Under the pieces are notes generated by a model. The model did not search any database and was not told the DNA's origin. It saw only the letters and a list, made by a program, of their open reading frames with translations. A program made the position numbers and the translations under genes. Source: Candidatus Galloscillospira stercoripullorum (GTDB lineage Bacteria > Bacillota > Clostridia > Oscillospirales > Oscillospiraceae). From it: DNA of 38,184 nt. The stretch is from assembly GCA_018715695.1 (NCBI GenBank), contig DVLB01000048.1:1-38184 (forward strand). The letters run 5' to 3'. Every line of letters starts with the position of its first letter. Position 1 is the first letter of the stretch. Shown here piece by piece: positions 15,579 to 24,946 of the stretch.

Positions 15579-15783
15579 ATATGAACATAAATCAAGTCAA
15601 GCTAGTTTTTAGCTGAATTTTAGAAAATCTTACCTCTTCCATCCGTTATATTTCCACATCATAATTTCAGGCAACACATTTTCTTGTTTTGTCTCTATCC
15701 AAAAAGGCGGTGATATGCGAACCAAAGTAAAATTCGATACAGTTTCCCGTGTTTTCAAAAAAAGAGAAAAGGAGATCATCATT

Positions 15784-17358
15784 ATGAAGCGCAAACTATC
15801 CCTTGTTCTGGCCGCTGCCATGACGCTGACCATCGCGCTCGCCGGCTGCACCCCCGCAGCCTCTGATCCTACCGACTCTCCTGACAACACCCAGCCCGGC
15901 GGCGAGACCACGGTACGCACCGACATGAATGCCCAGCTTTTCTCTGAGTGCACCTCTCTGGACCCCCAAGTGAACCCCTCCTCCTACGATCTGGCCGTTA
16001 TGTACCAGATCTACGACAGTCTCTTTGAGCCCGTAGACGGAGACTACAACAACCTCAAGGGCTCCCTGTGCGAGAGCTACGAGGTGGATGACGCCCAGAT
16101 GAACTACACCCTGCACATCCGCCAGGGCGTGCTGTGGCACAACGGCGACACCCTCACCGCTGACGACGTGGTGTTCTCCATCAACCGTATGAGAGAGTCC
16201 GCGGTGACCATGGCCCGTATCTCCTTCATCACCGATGTGCAGAAGGTGGACGACTACACCGTGACCATCGCCTGCGCCTATCCCTCCCCCCGTCTGCCCG
16301 CCCTGTTCTCCACCGCTTCCATGTCCATCGTCAACAAGAAACTGGTGGAGCAGTACGGCGACAACGCCATTGAGACCGTAGTGGGCACCGGCGCTTACAA
16401 ACTGGAATCCTGGGAGCCCGGCGGCAACATCGTGCTGACCTCCTTTGAAGAGGGCTGGCGCGGCTCTCCCCAGATCAAGACCATCACCTATAAGCTGATC
16501 ACCGACACCAACGCCGCCCGCATCGCCTTCCAGAACGGCGAGATCGACACCTTCTACGCCTCGGCCGCCACCGACCTGGAGCTGTTCTCCGACGAGACCA
16601 AGTACACCACCACCGCCTACACCAACTCCACCCAGGACCACCTGGCCTTCAACGTCTCCCGCACCGACAGCTGGGTGAGCAACAAGACCTTCCGCCAGGC
16701 CGTGGCCTACGCCATCGACCGGGAAGCTCTGGCTGAGATCACCAGCGACGGTCTCTACAAGGTGGCCAACTCCGTGGTGGCTCCCGGCAACGCCGCTTAC
16801 AGCGACACGCCCTTCCCCTACGAGTACAACCCTGAAAAGGCCAAGGAGCTGCTGGCCGACTGCGGCTATGACGGCGCTGAGGTGGGTCTGCTCTACACCT
16901 CCTCCTATCCCATCTCCAACACCTGGGGCACCACCGTGGAGGCCTATCTGCGGGCCGTGGGTATCAACGTGAAGATGGAGGGCCAGGAGTACGCCTCCGT
17001 GGTGCAGCGGGTGACCGATCGGGATTATGACATGACCATGTTCGAGTACTCCGTGTCCTTCCCCGATCCTCTCTCCAGCTTCTATGCCATGTTCCGCAGC
17101 GACGGCTACTACAACGTTTGGCAGTACATCACCGACGAGATGGACCAGCGCATCATCGAGCTGTACGGCGAGGCTGACGACAACGCCCGCAACCAGGCCA
17201 TGATGGAGATCGACGAGTGGGCCAAGGAAGAGGTCCTCTACATCCCCTCCTATCAGCAGGGCGGCTACTACTTCCGTCCGGTGGAGCTGACCTCCACCAC
17301 CGTGCCCGAGCCCATGTTCGGCTGGACCCGTATCTGCTATTCCTCCTGGGAGGCCTGA
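15784..17358 (+). CDS. ABC transporter substrate-binding lipoprotein, peptide/opine (SBP family 5) type
   Basis: This 524-residue protein starts at ATG 15784, behind AAAAGGAGATCATCATT. An in-frame ATG at 15715 would add 23 charged residues before the signal and is less likely. A lipoprotein signal (MKRKLSLVLAAAMTLTIALAGC) ends at C22, followed by a Thr/Pro-rich linker. The mature domain has family 5 hallmarks: a region near LDPQVNPSSYDLAVMYQIYD, RQGVLWHNGDTLTADDVVFS, and FRQAVAYAIDREAL. Such proteins bind peptides, but also opines, glutathione, heme or nickel complexes. As first gene of an operon whose enzymes handle CoA thioesters of hydroxy and keto acids, its ligand may be a conjugated acid or amide rather than a plain peptide. 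Confidence 0.9.
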   Translation: MKRKLSLVLAAAMTLTIALAGCTPAASDPTDSPDNTQPGGETTVRTDMNAQLFSECTSLDPQVNPSSYDLAVMYQIYDSLFEPVDGDYNNLKGSLCESYEVDDAQMNYTLHIRQGVLWHNGDTLTADDVVFSINRMRESAVTMARISFITDVQKVDDYTVTIACAYPSPRLPALFSTASMSIVNKKLVEQYGDNAIETVVGTGAYKLESWEPGGNIVLTSFEEGWRGSPQIKTITYKLITDTNAARIAFQNGEIDTFYASAATDLELFSDETKYTTTAYTNSTQDHLAFNVSRTDSWVSNKTFRQAVAYAIDREALAEITSDGLYKVANSVVAPGNAAYSDTPFPYEYNPEKAKELLADCGYDGAEVGLLYTSSYPISNTWGTTVEAYLRAVGINVKMEGQEYASVVQRVTDRDYDMTMFEYSVSFPDPLSSFYAMFRSDGYYNVWQYITDEMDQRIIELYGEADDNARNQAMMEIDEWAKEEVLYIPSYQQGGYYFRPVELTSTTVPEPMFGWTRICYSSWEA

Positions 17359-17414
17359 TCCTTCCGGCGGAGGAGAAACTTCCTCCCTTTCCCCATTTCC
17401 CTACCCTGGCACTT

Positions 17415-17451
17415 GGGCGAGGGTCGGCCTTGAACGGACCGGCCCTCGCCC
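17415..17451 (+). promoter_or_regulatory. Intra-operon stem-loop after the binding-protein gene
   Basis: GGGCGAGGGTCGG pairs with CCGGCCCTCGCCC (13 pairs, one wobble). No T run follows. Hairpins in this place in importer operons commonly protect the upstream message and allow more binding protein than permease. Confidence 0.6.
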
Positions 17452-17486
17452 TCTCTCAGGGAGAATCCGCGCATAAGGAGGCAAAC

Positions 17487-18551
17487 ATGGTTAAATTTGT
17501 CATAAAGCGTCTGCTGATGATCATCCCCACTCTGCTGGTAGTCAGTTTGGCGGTTTTTCTGCTGTGCAACATCACTCCTTCGGACCCCGGCCGGATCAAA
17601 CTGGGCGTGGACGCGCCCCAGGAAGCAGTAGACCAGATCAATCACGAACTGGGCTATGACCGCCCCCTGCTGGTACGGTACGGCATGTGGGTGTGGGACG
17701 CCCTCCACGGCGATTTCGGCACCTCCTATTACACCAACCGCAACGTGTTCACCGAGCTGCTGGCCCGGTTCCCCTACACCCTCAAGCTGGCCCTTTTGGG
17801 CCTGATCTCCGCTATCATCGCCGGTATTCCCCTGGGTGTGCTGTGCGCGGTGAAGCAGTACTCCATCGCCGACTACACACTCTCCACCCTGGCCATGTTC
17901 CTGGCTGCTATGCCGGTGTTCTGGATCTCGCTTTTGTTGCTGCTGCAGTTTTCCATGAACCTGGGCTGGTTCCCCTCAAACGGCGTCTCAGACGGATGGC
18001 GGAGCTGGGTGCTCCCCACCATCCCTCTTACCGTCGGCTACGGAGCGGGCTATCTCCGGTATACGCGCACGGCCATGCTGGATACCATCCGTCAGGATTA
18101 TATTCGCACCGCCCGCGCGAAAGGCTGCGGCGAGCAGACCGTCATCTGGAAGCACGCCTTCCGCAACTCCCTTATGACCCTGGTCACCATCACCGGCATG
18201 AGCTTTGCCGGTCTGCTGGGCGGAGCCTTCGTCATTGAGAACGTCTTTTCCATCAATGGTCTGGGCATGATGGGCGTCACCGCCATCACCCGGAAGGACA
18301 TGCCCCAGATCCTGGCCTCGCTGCTGGCCATCGGCACCATGTTCCTCATCGTTATGGTGATCATCGATGTGCTCTACGCGGTGCTCAACCCCCGCATCCG
18401 CAGCATGTACAGCTCCGGCGGGAAGAAACGCCGCAAGAGCGCGGCTGCCGTGGTATCCGTAGATCCGGACACCCTCGCCGACCCCGCTATGCCTGACTGG
18501 AGCCAGGAGAATCTGGCGCTTTTGAGAAACGGAGGTGTGAACCATGGCTGA
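17487..18551 (+). CDS. ABC transporter permease, DppB/OppB type
   Basis: This 354-residue protein starts at ATG behind TAAGGAGGCAAAC. The open frame reaches further upstream but has no ribosome site there. The N terminus MVKFVIKRLLMIIPTLLVVSLAVFLL is typical of DppB. About six membrane segments follow, and the cytoplasmic EAA loop appears as YIRTARAKGCGEQTVIWKHA with the expected A-x3-G spacing. The C-terminal 50 residues are hydrophilic and longer than usual. It forms the inner-membrane channel with the next permease, whose start it overlaps by eight bases. Confidence 0.9.
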   Translation: MVKFVIKRLLMIIPTLLVVSLAVFLLCNITPSDPGRIKLGVDAPQEAVDQINHELGYDRPLLVRYGMWVWDALHGDFGTSYYTNRNVFTELLARFPYTLKLALLGLISAIIAGIPLGVLCAVKQYSIADYTLSTLAMFLAAMPVFWISLLLLLQFSMNLGWFPSNGVSDGWRSWVLPTIPLTVGYGAGYLRYTRTAMLDTIRQDYIRTARAKGCGEQTVIWKHAFRNSLMTLVTITGMSFAGLLGGAFVIENVFSINGLGMMGVTAITRKDMPQILASLLAIGTMFLIVMVIIDVLYAVLNPRIRSMYSSGGKKRRKSAAAVVSVDPDTLADPAMPDWSQENLALLRNGGVNHG

Positions 18552-19434
18552 GGTGGCCGTCAAGTCCGCCCCCAAGAAAAAGCGCCGCAGCAACGGCCAG
18601 GGCGCTGACATATGGCGCCGCCTGCGCCAGAACAAAAAGGCGGTGGGCGCCATGATCGTGCTGGCCTTTCTGCTCTTCCTGGTGGTCTTCGCCAACCTGC
18701 TCATCCCCTACGGCAACGCCGTGGACATCAATCCTCCCGACCGGCTCCAGTGGCCCAACGCCGAGCACTGGTTCGGCACCGACCACTACGGCCGCGACAT
18801 TTTCGCCCGCATCATCTACGGCGCCCGGGTGACCCTGCTCATCGGCTTCGGCGCCACCGCCATCTCCGCTCTTATCGGCACCGCCATCGGCACCACCAGC
18901 GCCTACCTGGGCGGCAAGGCCGACGCGGTCATCACCCGCATCCTGGACACCTGGATGGCCATCCCCTCGCTGCTGGTGACCCTGGCCCTCATCGCCGGTA
19001 TCGGCCGGGGCCTGCCCCAGACCATCGCAGCTCTGGCGGTGGGCGGTATCCCAGGCTTTTCCCGCATCCTGCGAGCAGCCGCCCTGGACGTGGTCAACCG
19101 GGACTACATGGAGGCAGTGCGAGCCCTGGGCGCCTCCCGGAAGCGGGCGGTGTTCAAGCATGTGGTTCCCAACGTCATGAGCCAGGTTCTCATCCAGGCC
19201 ACCAGCAGCGTCTCGGGCAACATCCTGCTGGGCGCCACCCTGAGCTTCCTGGGCCTGGGTGCCCAGCCTCCCGCTCCCGAGTGGGGCTATATGCTGGCCG
19301 AGGGCATTGACAACTACCAGTTTTACAGCTACCTGGTGTCCATCCCCGGCCTGGCCATCGCCATCACCGCCCTGGCCATTAACATCCTGGGCGACGCCCT
19401 GCGGGACGCCCTGGACCCCAGACTGAAGAAGTAA
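18544..19434 (+). CDS. ABC transporter permease, DppC/OppC type
   Basis: This 296-residue protein starts at ATG inside the end of the first permease gene, behind CGGAGGTGTGAACC. The N-terminal WRRLRQNKKAVGAMIVLAFLL and the periplasmic HWFGTDHYGRDIFARIIYGAR are the DppC signatures. The EAA loop is DYMEAVRALGASRKRAVFKHV. It pairs with the preceding permease to form the translocation pore of the importer. Confidence 0.9.
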   Translation: MAEVAVKSAPKKKRRSNGQGADIWRRLRQNKKAVGAMIVLAFLLFLVVFANLLIPYGNAVDINPPDRLQWPNAEHWFGTDHYGRDIFARIIYGARVTLLIGFGATAISALIGTAIGTTSAYLGGKADAVITRILDTWMAIPSLLVTLALIAGIGRGLPQTIAALAVGGIPGFSRILRAAALDVVNRDYMEAVRALGASRKRAVFKHVVPNVMSQVLIQATSSVSGNILLGATLSFLGLGAQPPAPEWGYMLAEGIDNYQFYSYLVSIPGLAIAITALAINILGDALRDALDPRLKK

Positions 19435-19447
19435 GGAGGAGACAGAC

Positions 19448-20488
19448 ATGGAAGAAAAGAAAAAGCTTCTGGAAGTCAAGGACCTGCGGGTCTCCTTCTT
19501 CACCCACGCCGGCGAGGTCAAAGCGGTGGGAGGCATCTCCTATGAGCTGGACTACGGCGAGGTCATTGGCATCGTGGGCGAGTCTGGCTCGGGCAAGAGC
19601 GTGGAGGCCTACTCCATCATGGGCCTGCTCCAGGACCCCGGCAAAGTGGTGGGCGGTTCCATCACCTTTGAGGGCCGGGACGTGCTGGCCATGAGCAAGA
19701 AGGAGAAGAAGCAGTTCCGTGGCACCCAGGTGAGCATGATCTTCCAAAACCCCATGACCTGCCTCAACCCGGTCTACACCATCGGCGCGCAGCTGATGGA
19801 GGCCCTGCGGGTCCACGAGAAGATCCCCAAGGCCCAGGCCATGGAGCGGGTCAAGGAAATCCTGGAGCTGGTGGGCATCACCAACGTGGAGCGGCGGGTC
19901 AAGCAGTACCCCCACGAGCTCTCCGGCGGCATGCGCCAGCGGGTGATGATTGCCATGGGCATGATCTGCAAGCCCAAGATCCTCATCGCCGACGAGCCCA
20001 CCACCGCCCTAGACGTGACCATCCAGGCCCAGATCCTGGAGCTGATGAAGGACATCCAGAAAAAGACGGGCATGGCCATCATTTTCATCACCCATAACCT
20101 GGGCGTGGTAGCTGAGATCTGCGACAAGGTGGCGGTGATGTACGCCGGCCACCTGGTGGAGAAGGGCACCGTGGACGACATCTTCTACAATCCCTCCCAC
20201 CCCTATACCCGGGGTCTGCTCAAGTCCATGCCCCGGGTGGACGCCAAGAAGTATGAGCGGCTTATCCCCATCGAGGGCTCGCCGGTGGATATGCTGGACC
20301 CCCCTCCCGGCTGTCCCTTCGCCCCCCGGTGCCAGTCGTGCATGGCGGTGTGCACCATGCGGGAGCCGCCGGAGACCACCGTGGGAGAGGGCCACTGTGC
20401 CTCCTGCTGGCTGCTCAACCAAGAGGAGCTGACGGCAGAGGAGACCGCCAGCGTCAAGAGAGAGGAGGCCGCAGAGCATGCCGGGTGA
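19448..20488 (+). CDS. ABC transporter ATP-binding protein, DppD/OppD type
   Basis: This 346-residue protein starts at ATG behind AAGGAGGAGACAGAC. Walker A is GESGSGKS at residues 44-51, the signature is LSGGMRQR, and Walker B is ILIADEPTTALD. The C-terminal oligopeptide-transporter domain has PPPGCPFAPRCQSCMAVC with several further cysteines; in some DppD proteins such cysteines hold an iron-sulfur cluster. It powers the importer with its partner ATPase, whose start it overlaps by 11 bases. Confidence 0.9.
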   Translation: MEEKKKLLEVKDLRVSFFTHAGEVKAVGGISYELDYGEVIGIVGESGSGKSVEAYSIMGLLQDPGKVVGGSITFEGRDVLAMSKKEKKQFRGTQVSMIFQNPMTCLNPVYTIGAQLMEALRVHEKIPKAQAMERVKEILELVGITNVERRVKQYPHELSGGMRQRVMIAMGMICKPKILIADEPTTALDVTIQAQILELMKDIQKKTGMAIIFITHNLGVVAEICDKVAVMYAGHLVEKGTVDDIFYNPSHPYTRGLLKSMPRVDAKKYERLIPIEGSPVDMLDPPPGCPFAPRCQSCMAVCTMREPPETTVGEGHCASCWLLNQEELTAEETASVKREEAAEHAG

Positions 20489-21473
20489 GAGACTGCTTGA
20501 GATCCAGCACCTCAAAAAGTACTTCCCTATTAAGGGAAACGGCGGCACCAGCTATGTCCACGCGGTAGAGGACGTGTCGCTCTACATACGCCGGGGTGAG
20601 ACCCTGGGCCTGGTGGGCGAGTCGGGCTGCGGCAAGTCCACCCTGGGCCGGGCCATCCTGCGCCTGCACGAGCCCACTTCGGGCAAGATCATCTACGACG
20701 GCAAACCCTTTTACGACTCCGAGGCGGGCATCGCCGAGAACACTCTCCCCTATCGCCGGAAGATGCAGATCATCTTCCAGGACCCCTCCGCCTCCCTGGA
20801 CCCCCGCATGACGGTGGGCGAGATCATCGGCGAGGCGCTGGACATCCACAAGCTGGCCAAAAGCCGCAAGGAGCGCCGGGAGCGCATCCTGGAGCTTCTG
20901 GCCATGGTAGGTCTCAACGACGAGCAGGCCGACCGCTATCCCCACGAGTTTTCCGGCGGCCAGCAGCAGCGGGTGGGCATCGCCCGGGCCCTGGCGGTGG
21001 AGCCGGAATTCATCGTCTGCGACGAGCCCATCTCCGCCCTGGACGTGTCCATCCAGTCCCAGATCGTCAATATGCTGGAGGACATGCAGCGGGAGCTGGG
21101 TCTCACCTACCTCTTCATCGCCCACGACATCTCGGTGGTGCGGCACATCTCCAACCGCATCGGCGTGATGTACATGGGCAGCCTGGTGGAGCTGGCTGAG
21201 AGCTATGAGCTCAGCGACCATCCCCTCCACCCCTATACCCGCACCCTGCTCTCCGCGGTGCCGGTGCCCGATCCCAAGGTGAGCCGCTCCAAGAGCCGCA
21301 TCATCCTGGAGGGCGACATTCCCAGTCCCATCGATCCCGGCCCCGGCTGCCGGTTCGCCTCCCGCTGTCCCTACGCCACTGACAAGTGCCGCCAGTGCGC
21401 CCCCCAGTTCCGGGAGGTGGCTCCGGAGCACTTCGTGGCCTGCCACATCTACAACACTACGCCCGGCTGCTGA
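20478..21473 (+). CDS. ABC transporter ATP-binding protein, DppF/OppF type
   Basis: This 331-residue protein starts at ATG overlapping the previous gene. It has Walker A GESGCGKS, the DppF-type signature [15 protein letters not shown], Walker [13 protein letters not shown], and the C-terminal [17 protein letters not shown] block. It completes a five-gene importer. The operon continues without a terminator into the dehydrogenase gene, so import and breakdown are co-expressed. Confidence 0.9.
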   Translation: MPGERLLEIQHLKKYFPIKGNGGTSYVHAVEDVSLYIRRGETLGLVGESGCGKSTLGRAILRLHEPTSGKIIYDGKPFYDSEAGIAENTLPYRRKMQIIFQDPSASLDPRMTVGEIIGEALDIHKLAKSRKERRERILELLAMVGLNDEQADRYPHEFSGGQQQRVGIARALAVEPEFIVCDEPISALDVSIQSQIVNMLEDMQRELGLTYLFIAHDISVVRHISNRIGVMYMGSLVELAESYELSDHPLHPYTRTLLSAVPVPDPKVSRSKSRIILEGDIPSPIDPGPGCRFASRCPYATDKCRQCAPQFREVAPEHFVACHIYNTTPGC

Positions 21474-21500
21474 GCTGGACAGGACAAGGAGGAAGATCCT

Positions 21501-22472
21501 ATGCAGATCCAAAACATCACCCTCTACGGCGCGGGTCTCATTGGCAGCGGCTGGGCCACCCATCTGCTGTGCTGCGGCAAGCGGGGCGTCGTGGTCTATG
21601 ACCTGGCCGAGTCCGCTCTGGACCGGGCCCGGGAGCGCATCCAAAACGACCTTAACTTCCTGGTCTCCCAGGACATCCTCACCAAGGCCCAAGCTGACGA
21701 GGGCTATGCCTCTCTGGTGTTCACCACCGAAGCGGACGTCGCTCTCAAGGATGCCGACCTCATCCAGGAGAGCTGCCCGGAAAACCTGGAGCTCAAGCGC
21801 AAGGTCCTTGCCGACATCGAGGCGCGCTGCCGGTGCGACGCCATCATCTGCACCAGCACCTCGGGCATCATGGTCCGGGAGATCGCCCGGGACGCCGTCC
21901 ACCCCGAGCGGGTCATCGGCGCCCATCCCTACCACCCGGTCTACCTGCTTCCCCTGGTGGAGATGATCCGGGGTGACAAGACCGGCGAGGAATATATGCG
22001 CGCCGCCTATGACTTCTACAAAAGCGTGCGCAAGGAGCCGGTGATCCTCAAAAAGGAGAGCCCTGGCTACATCGCCAGCCATCTCATGAGCGCCCTGTTC
22101 CGCGAGTGCGTGAACCTGATCTCCCAGGGTGTGGGCACCATGGAGGACATCGACACCGCCTTCTGCTACGGTCCTGGCCTGCGCTACGCCCTCATGGGTC
22201 CCTGCACGGTGCTGCAGCTGGCGGGTGGCGACCACGGCATCGCGGGCACTCTCTTCGGAGGTATCGGCAACTCGGGCGGCAACTGGCTGGAGAGCTTCGC
22301 CAACTGGACGGTGTATCCGCCGGAGACCCAGCCCTTCTTCCAGACCTGCCAGGAGGAAATGAACAAGGAGATGTCCCACCGGGACGCCCTCCACGGCCGC
22401 ACCAACGCGGAGATGGAGCTGTTCCGGGACAAAGGACTGGTGGCGCTGCTACGCCATCACGGGAAACTGTAA
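21501..22472 (+). CDS. 3-hydroxyacyl dehydrogenase of the L-carnitine dehydrogenase/lambda-crystallin type
   Basis: This 323-residue NAD-dependent dehydrogenase starts at ATG behind AAGGAGGAAGATCCT. The dinucleotide motif is G10-A-G12-L-I-G15. The stretch ADLIQESCPENLELK and the later TSTSG, AHPYHPVYLLPLVE (H142, E154 as the catalytic dyad) and YGPGLRYALMGP follow L-carnitine dehydrogenase far more closely than 3-hydroxybutyryl-CoA dehydrogenase. Carnitine dehydrogenases have HPFNPVYLLPLVE at the active site, so here the asparagine position is histidine, which may alter the substrate. It probably oxidises a free beta-hydroxy acid to the beta-keto acid used by the BKACE. Carnitine itself is one candidate, but not proven. 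Confidence 0.85.
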   Translation: MQIQNITLYGAGLIGSGWATHLLCCGKRGVVVYDLAESALDRARERIQNDLNFLVSQDILTKAQADEGYASLVFTTEADVALKDADLIQESCPENLELKRKVLADIEARCRCDAIICTSTSGIMVREIARDAVHPERVIGAHPYHPVYLLPLVEMIRGDKTGEEYMRAAYDFYKSVRKEPVILKKESPGYIASHLMSALFRECVNLISQGVGTMEDIDTAFCYGPGLRYALMGPCTVLQLAGGDHGIAGTLFGGIGNSGGNWLESFANWTVYPPETQPFFQTCQEEMNKEMSHRDALHGRTNAEMELFRDKGLVALLRHHGKL

Positions 22473-22511
22473 ATCAGCAACCATCGTGTTGCAGTAAAAG
22501 GAGAGAATCAT

Positions 22512-23711
22512 ATGCGTGAAGTCGTGTTCGTGGACGGGGCCCGTTCGGCGTTCTGCAATATGGGCGGCGGCCTGCGGGACCTTTCCTCCACCGAGATCGC
22601 GGGATTTACCATCCGTGGCCTGCTGGCGCGGACGGGCATCCTGGAGCGGGGCAAGGTGGACGGTGTGGTGGCGGGCAACGCCCTGCGGGACGCCCGCAGC
22701 TGCAACCCCGCCCGGTATGCCGCCCTGGCCGCTGGTCTGCCGGTGGAGACCGAGGCCCACTATGTGGAGATGCAGTGCGGCAGCGCCATCACCAGCGTCA
22801 ACCACGCCGCGGCCATGATCGGCGCGGGGTATGCCGACGTGATGGTGGTGGGCGGCATGGAGTCCTACTCCACCCTCCTGGCGGAGTTTGACATGAACGT
22901 CCCGCCCTACAAGCTCATCCCCCCCATCCCGCTGGCTCCCCACCTGGCTCCCACCAAGGAGGAGGACATCGACATGATCCATGTCAGCGACGGCATGGCG
23001 AAGAAGTGGAACGTCTCCCGGAGCGAGTGCGACGAGTACGCCCTGCGCAGCCAGCAGCGGCTCCAGAAAGCCTACGAGCGGGGGATCACCGGCAGCGAGA
23101 TCATCCCCTACACCATTCCAGCCACCCGCAAGACCCCTGAGGTGGTCATCGACAAGGACGAGTTCCCCCGCCCCTCCACCACCCTGGAGGGTCTTGCCAA
23201 GCTGCGCTCCGTCCTGCCCGAGGGCGTGACCACCGCCGGCAACGCCTCCGGCCGCAACGACGGCGCCGCCTTCCTGCTGATGATGAGCGCCGACAAGGCC
23301 AAGGAGCTGGGCTATGAGCCTCTGGCCCGCTGGGTCATGGGGGCCGACGTGGGCGTTGCCCCGCACGAGATGGGCATCGGCCCGGCTTTCTCCAACCTGA
23401 AGGCCATGAAGCTCGCCGGACTCAAGGTCTCCGACTTTGACGTCTTCGAGTGCAACGAGGCCTTTGCCGCCCAAAACCTCTCGGTCATCCGAGAGATGGA
23501 GACCCAGAGCGGCACGACCATCGACCAGGAGAAGTGGAACCCCAACGGCGGCGCCATCTCCATCGGCCACCCCAACGGGGCCTCGGGGGCCCGCATCGCC
23601 ATGTTCGCTATGCGCGAGCTCATCCGCACCAGCGGCAGGTACGGCCTGTTCAGCTCCTGCTGCGGCGGCGGCCACGGCACCACCACCATCATCGAGAACC
23701 TCAAGCGGTAA
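22512..23711 (+). CDS. Thiolase (acetyl-CoA acyltransferase), first of a tandem pair
   Basis: This 399-residue protein starts at ATG behind AAAGGAGAGAATCAT. All thiolase catalytic elements are visible: C89 in V-E-M-Q-C-G-S-A, the N-E-A-F-A motif, the histidine in ISIGHPNGASGARI, and the second cysteine in SSCCGGGHGTT. Thiolases cleave beta-ketoacyl-CoA with CoA, or condense two acyl-CoAs. The usual GGMESMS reads GGMESYS here. It shares its start, spacing and motifs with the next gene, showing a tandem duplication. One copy may act on acetoacetyl-CoA and the other on a longer or substituted ketoacyl-CoA. Confidence 0.9.
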   Translation: MREVVFVDGARSAFCNMGGGLRDLSSTEIAGFTIRGLLARTGILERGKVDGVVAGNALRDARSCNPARYAALAAGLPVETEAHYVEMQCGSAITSVNHAAAMIGAGYADVMVVGGMESYSTLLAEFDMNVPPYKLIPPIPLAPHLAPTKEEDIDMIHVSDGMAKKWNVSRSECDEYALRSQQRLQKAYERGITGSEIIPYTIPATRKTPEVVIDKDEFPRPSTTLEGLAKLRSVLPEGVTTAGNASGRNDGAAFLLMMSADKAKELGYEPLARWVMGADVGVAPHEMGIGPAFSNLKAMKLAGLKVSDFDVFECNEAFAAQNLSVIREMETQSGTTIDQEKWNPNGGAISIGHPNGASGARIAMFAMRELIRTSGRYGLFSSCCGGGHGTTTIIENLKR

Positions 23712-23727
23712 GGGAGGCAGGAAGAAA

Positions 23728-24924
23728 ATGCGTGAAGTAGTGATCGTAGACGGCGTCCGCAGCGCCTTTACCAATTTCGGCGGGGGCCTGCGCACCCTGG
23801 CCTCGGTGGACATCGCCTCCCGAGTGGTGGACGGCCTGCTGGAGAAGACGGGCATTCTGGAGCGGGGCACGGTGGACAGCCTGATTGCGGGCTGCGCTCT
23901 GGGCGACTATAAGTGCAAGGACATTGCCCGGTATGTGGTGCTCCAGTCCAAGCTGCCCACCGAGACCAGCGGCACCTTTGTGGAGATGCAGTGCGGCAGC
24001 GCCATCACCAGTCTCAACCACGCGGCGTGGAAGATCATGGCCGGGATGTCCGATGTGGCCATCGTGGGCGGCATGGAGTCCTATTCCACTATGACCGCCA
24101 AGTTCCCCATGTCCAAGCCCCAGTACAAACTCATCCCCCCCTACCCCATCGCCCAGGGACTCACCCCCAACAAGGAGCGCAACGTGGACATGATCACCGT
24201 CAGCGACAAGATGGCGGTGAAGTGGAACGTAAAACGGGAGGAGGCCGACGCCTACGCCGCGCGCAGCCAGCAGCGGCTGCAGCGGGCCTATGAGCGGGGC
24301 GTTACCGGCACTATCATCCCCATCACAATTCCCGGCGACCGCAAACGCCCCGACACGGTAGTGGACAAGGACGAGTTTCCCCGTCCCGAGACCACTCTGG
24401 AGGGGCTTGCCAAGCTGCGCGCGGTCCATCCCGACGGAGTGACCACCGCCGGCAACGCCTCCGGCCGCAACGACGGCGCCGCCTTCCTGCTGGTCATGAC
24501 CGCCGAGAAGGCCAAAGAGTACGGCTACACCCCCATTGCCCGCTGGGTCACCGGGGCCCACTGCGGCGTGCAGGAGGACTACATGGGCATCGGCCCCGCC
24601 TTCTCCAACCTGAAGGCCATGAAGGCTGCCGGTCTCAAGATCGGGGACGTGGACGTGTACGAGTGCAACGAGGCCTTCGCCGCCCAAAACCTCTCGGTCA
24701 TCCGGGAGATGGAGGCCCAGACCGGCGATACCATCGACCAGGAGAAGTGGAACCCCAACGGCGGCGCCATCTCCATCGGCCATCCCAACGGCGCCTCGGG
24801 TGCCCGTATCACCATCTTTGCCATGAATGAGCTGCTGCGCACCGGCGGCAAGTACGGTGTCATCAGCTCCTGCTGCGGCGGCGGTCTTGGCACCACGGCC
24901 ATCATCGAAAATCTCAAACGCTGA
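23728..24924 (+). CDS. Thiolase (acetyl-CoA acyltransferase), second of a tandem pair
   Basis: This 398-residue protein starts at ATG 23728, behind AGGGAGG, 16 bases after the first thiolase gene. The open frame extends far upstream in another reading frame of that gene, which is a GC artefact. C89, the N-E-A-F-A motif, ISIGHPNGASGARI and SSCCGGGLGTT are all present, so it should be active. It is colinear with its neighbour along its whole length and differs mainly in the substrate-facing middle (KFPMSKPQYKLIPPYPIAQG compared with the EFDMNVPPYKLIPPIPLAPH of the first copy). Confidence 0.9.
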   Translation: MREVVIVDGVRSAFTNFGGGLRTLASVDIASRVVDGLLEKTGILERGTVDSLIAGCALGDYKCKDIARYVVLQSKLPTETSGTFVEMQCGSAITSLNHAAWKIMAGMSDVAIVGGMESYSTMTAKFPMSKPQYKLIPPYPIAQGLTPNKERNVDMITVSDKMAVKWNVKREEADAYAARSQQRLQRAYERGVTGTIIPITIPGDRKRPDTVVDKDEFPRPETTLEGLAKLRAVHPDGVTTAGNASGRNDGAAFLLVMTAEKAKEYGYTPIARWVTGAHCGVQEDYMGIGPAFSNLKAMKAAGLKIGDVDVYECNEAFAAQNLSVIREMEAQTGDTIDQEKWNPNGGAISIGHPNGASGARITIFAMNELLRTGGKYGVISSCCGGGLGTTAIIENLKR

Positions 24925-24946
24925 AATAAGAGAGGAGTCATCCAGT

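Noticed and set aside
23437-23727. Thiolase 2 and other genes starting far upstream in long open frames (also 17217, 24827, 25802, 35461)
   Set aside because: These extensions lie in alternative frames of GC-rich genes, or across hairpins and the T-box; the chosen starts all have clear ribosome sites.
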